Shown one piece after another: positions 63,206-64,000 of a DNA stretch of 64,000 nt. The stretch covers positions 1-64,000 of the forward strand of contig JBBHKE010001671.1 in the NCBI GenBank assembly GCA_037447655.1. The letters run 5' to 3'. The notes beneath the pieces were generated by a model. It saw only the letters and a program-made list of their open reading frames with translations. It was not told where the DNA came from and ran no database searches. Made by a program: the position numbers and the translations under genes. Origin of the DNA: Zygnema cylindricum (taxonomy: Eukaryota; Streptophyta; Zygnematophyceae; Zygnematales; Zygnemataceae). Every line of letters starts with the position of its first letter. Position 1 is the first letter of the stretch.

Positions 63206-63415
63206 AGGAATGTTAATGCGAGGAGGAAATGCACAGGTGAGAGGCTGAAACCCTAGCGGAGACGAATAGTGCATGGTTCCCTGCATCACCATGGGCATGC
63301 ATGTATGTCACAATTTTGAGTTTTCTCATGTCAACTTCTGCAGGCATAACGAATCAAAACGGCTCACACTCACAGTTTTGAATTTTCTCATACTACAGTG
63401 CAGTACACCGCCAAT

Positions 63416-63885
63416 CGCTATTAGAGTAAAAGAATAAATAGCGTAAAAAAAATTAGTGTTATAAACGCTAATTGGGAAAAAAAAAAAAAACATATATTCT
63501 AATTAATCACCAACTCTAATTTGGCTTTTTTCGAATAATAAATACCCGCCGTATCGATGTCTACATCAATATATGTACTTGTACCAAATCTGACAATTCG
63601 TACGTCAAAATCTGAATATTCGAGTTTGCATCTCTTTTCCCAGTGCACATTCACATGTGTGCGCAATTACATCAAATGACTTTATGTACATTTTATTTCA
63701 AAAAGTACATTTTGGTACGGACAAACCCTGGCAGTATACCACACTATAAACATCGCAGTGTACTTCCGTTATTAACGCTAATTAAAAAAAGAACCCTAAA
63801 AGTCGTAAAGGAAAAAATAGAATTATGGATTATATTTCAGGATTAAAAAAATTTAAAAAGGGCACCAAATTAGTGTCATGCCGCA
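63416..63885. mobile_element. TA-type MITE truncated at its right end
   Basis: The left end TA-CACCGCCAATCGCTATTAGAG and the interior match 50399-50947 over several hundred bases. The right terminal repeat is missing; the sequence changes to a CG-rich tandem repeat at about 63886. Confidence 0.65.
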
Positions 63886-63887
63886 TC

Positions 63888-64000
63888 GTGTCGATTGCCC
63901 GCGCGCACGATATCATGCCCGCACGCGCGATATTCGGCGTGCGCGCACGATATAATGCACGCACGCGCGGTATTTTGGATGCACGCGCGATATTTCGCAC
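63888..64000. repeat. CGCGC/GATAT tandem repeat running off the window
   Basis: About five units of roughly 20 bp alternate GCGCGCACGATAT and ACGCGCGATATT. The array is strikingly CpG-rich against an AT-rich background and continues past the window end. Confidence 0.7.

Overview
This is a eukaryotic nuclear window, AT-rich and crowded with transposable elements. Genes have many short exons, GT-AG introns and long intronic repeats. The strongest taxonomic clue is a complete plant-type eIFiso4G gene (51.5-60.3 kb, + strand). A DUF7804-type protein with a transit-peptide-like N-terminus and an ABC1K10/ADCK2-type kinase point the same way. I infer a streptophyte (land plant or charophycean alga) with a repeat-rich genome; I cannot name the species.

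Layout. 0-3.8 kb: repeats (a possible LINE 3' scrap, a PIF/Harbinger-like element, a TA-flanked MITE). 3.86-5.62 kb (-): DUF7804-type gene in four exons, with a degenerate CCCTAAA-containing tandem repeat directly upstream. 6.0-13.4 kb: nested elements with 8-bp target duplications, a tRNA-derived SINE candidate, MITEs and a hAT-like element. 13.4-22.5 kb (-): ABC1/UbiB-family kinase, ten coding exons, 700 aa. 22.5-26.3 kb (-): exons of a gene I do not recognise; its last exon can splice in phase into the kinase reading frame. 26.6-29.4 kb: MITEs and a non-LTR retrotransposon remnant. 30.2-35.3 kb (-): mitochondrial carrier-family gene, five exons, 286 aa. 36.1-42.3 kb: one very long inverted repeat with hAT-like ends and four younger insertions in its arms. 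42.6-46.8 kb: a MITE, a GTAC-rich repeat, a purine tract and an uninterrupted (AC)845 array. 47.1-48.8 kb (-): exons of a Cys/His-rich, probably zinc-binding protein. 49.85-51.2 kb: three MITEs in a row upstream of eIFiso4G. 60.3-64 kb: repeats.

Exon models were built by reading splice sites and checking codon phase across each junction. The DUF7804, kinase, carrier and eIFiso4G models keep frame from ATG to stop. The genes are not functionally linked beyond being ordinary nuclear housekeeping genes: translation initiation, mitochondrial transport, an organellar atypical kinase and a plastid-type DUF protein.

Two themes stand out. Tandem duplications spanning exon-intron boundaries recur in several genes and leave decoy splice sites in introns. 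Elements are also stacked into each other so clearly that insertion order can be read from their target-site duplications.
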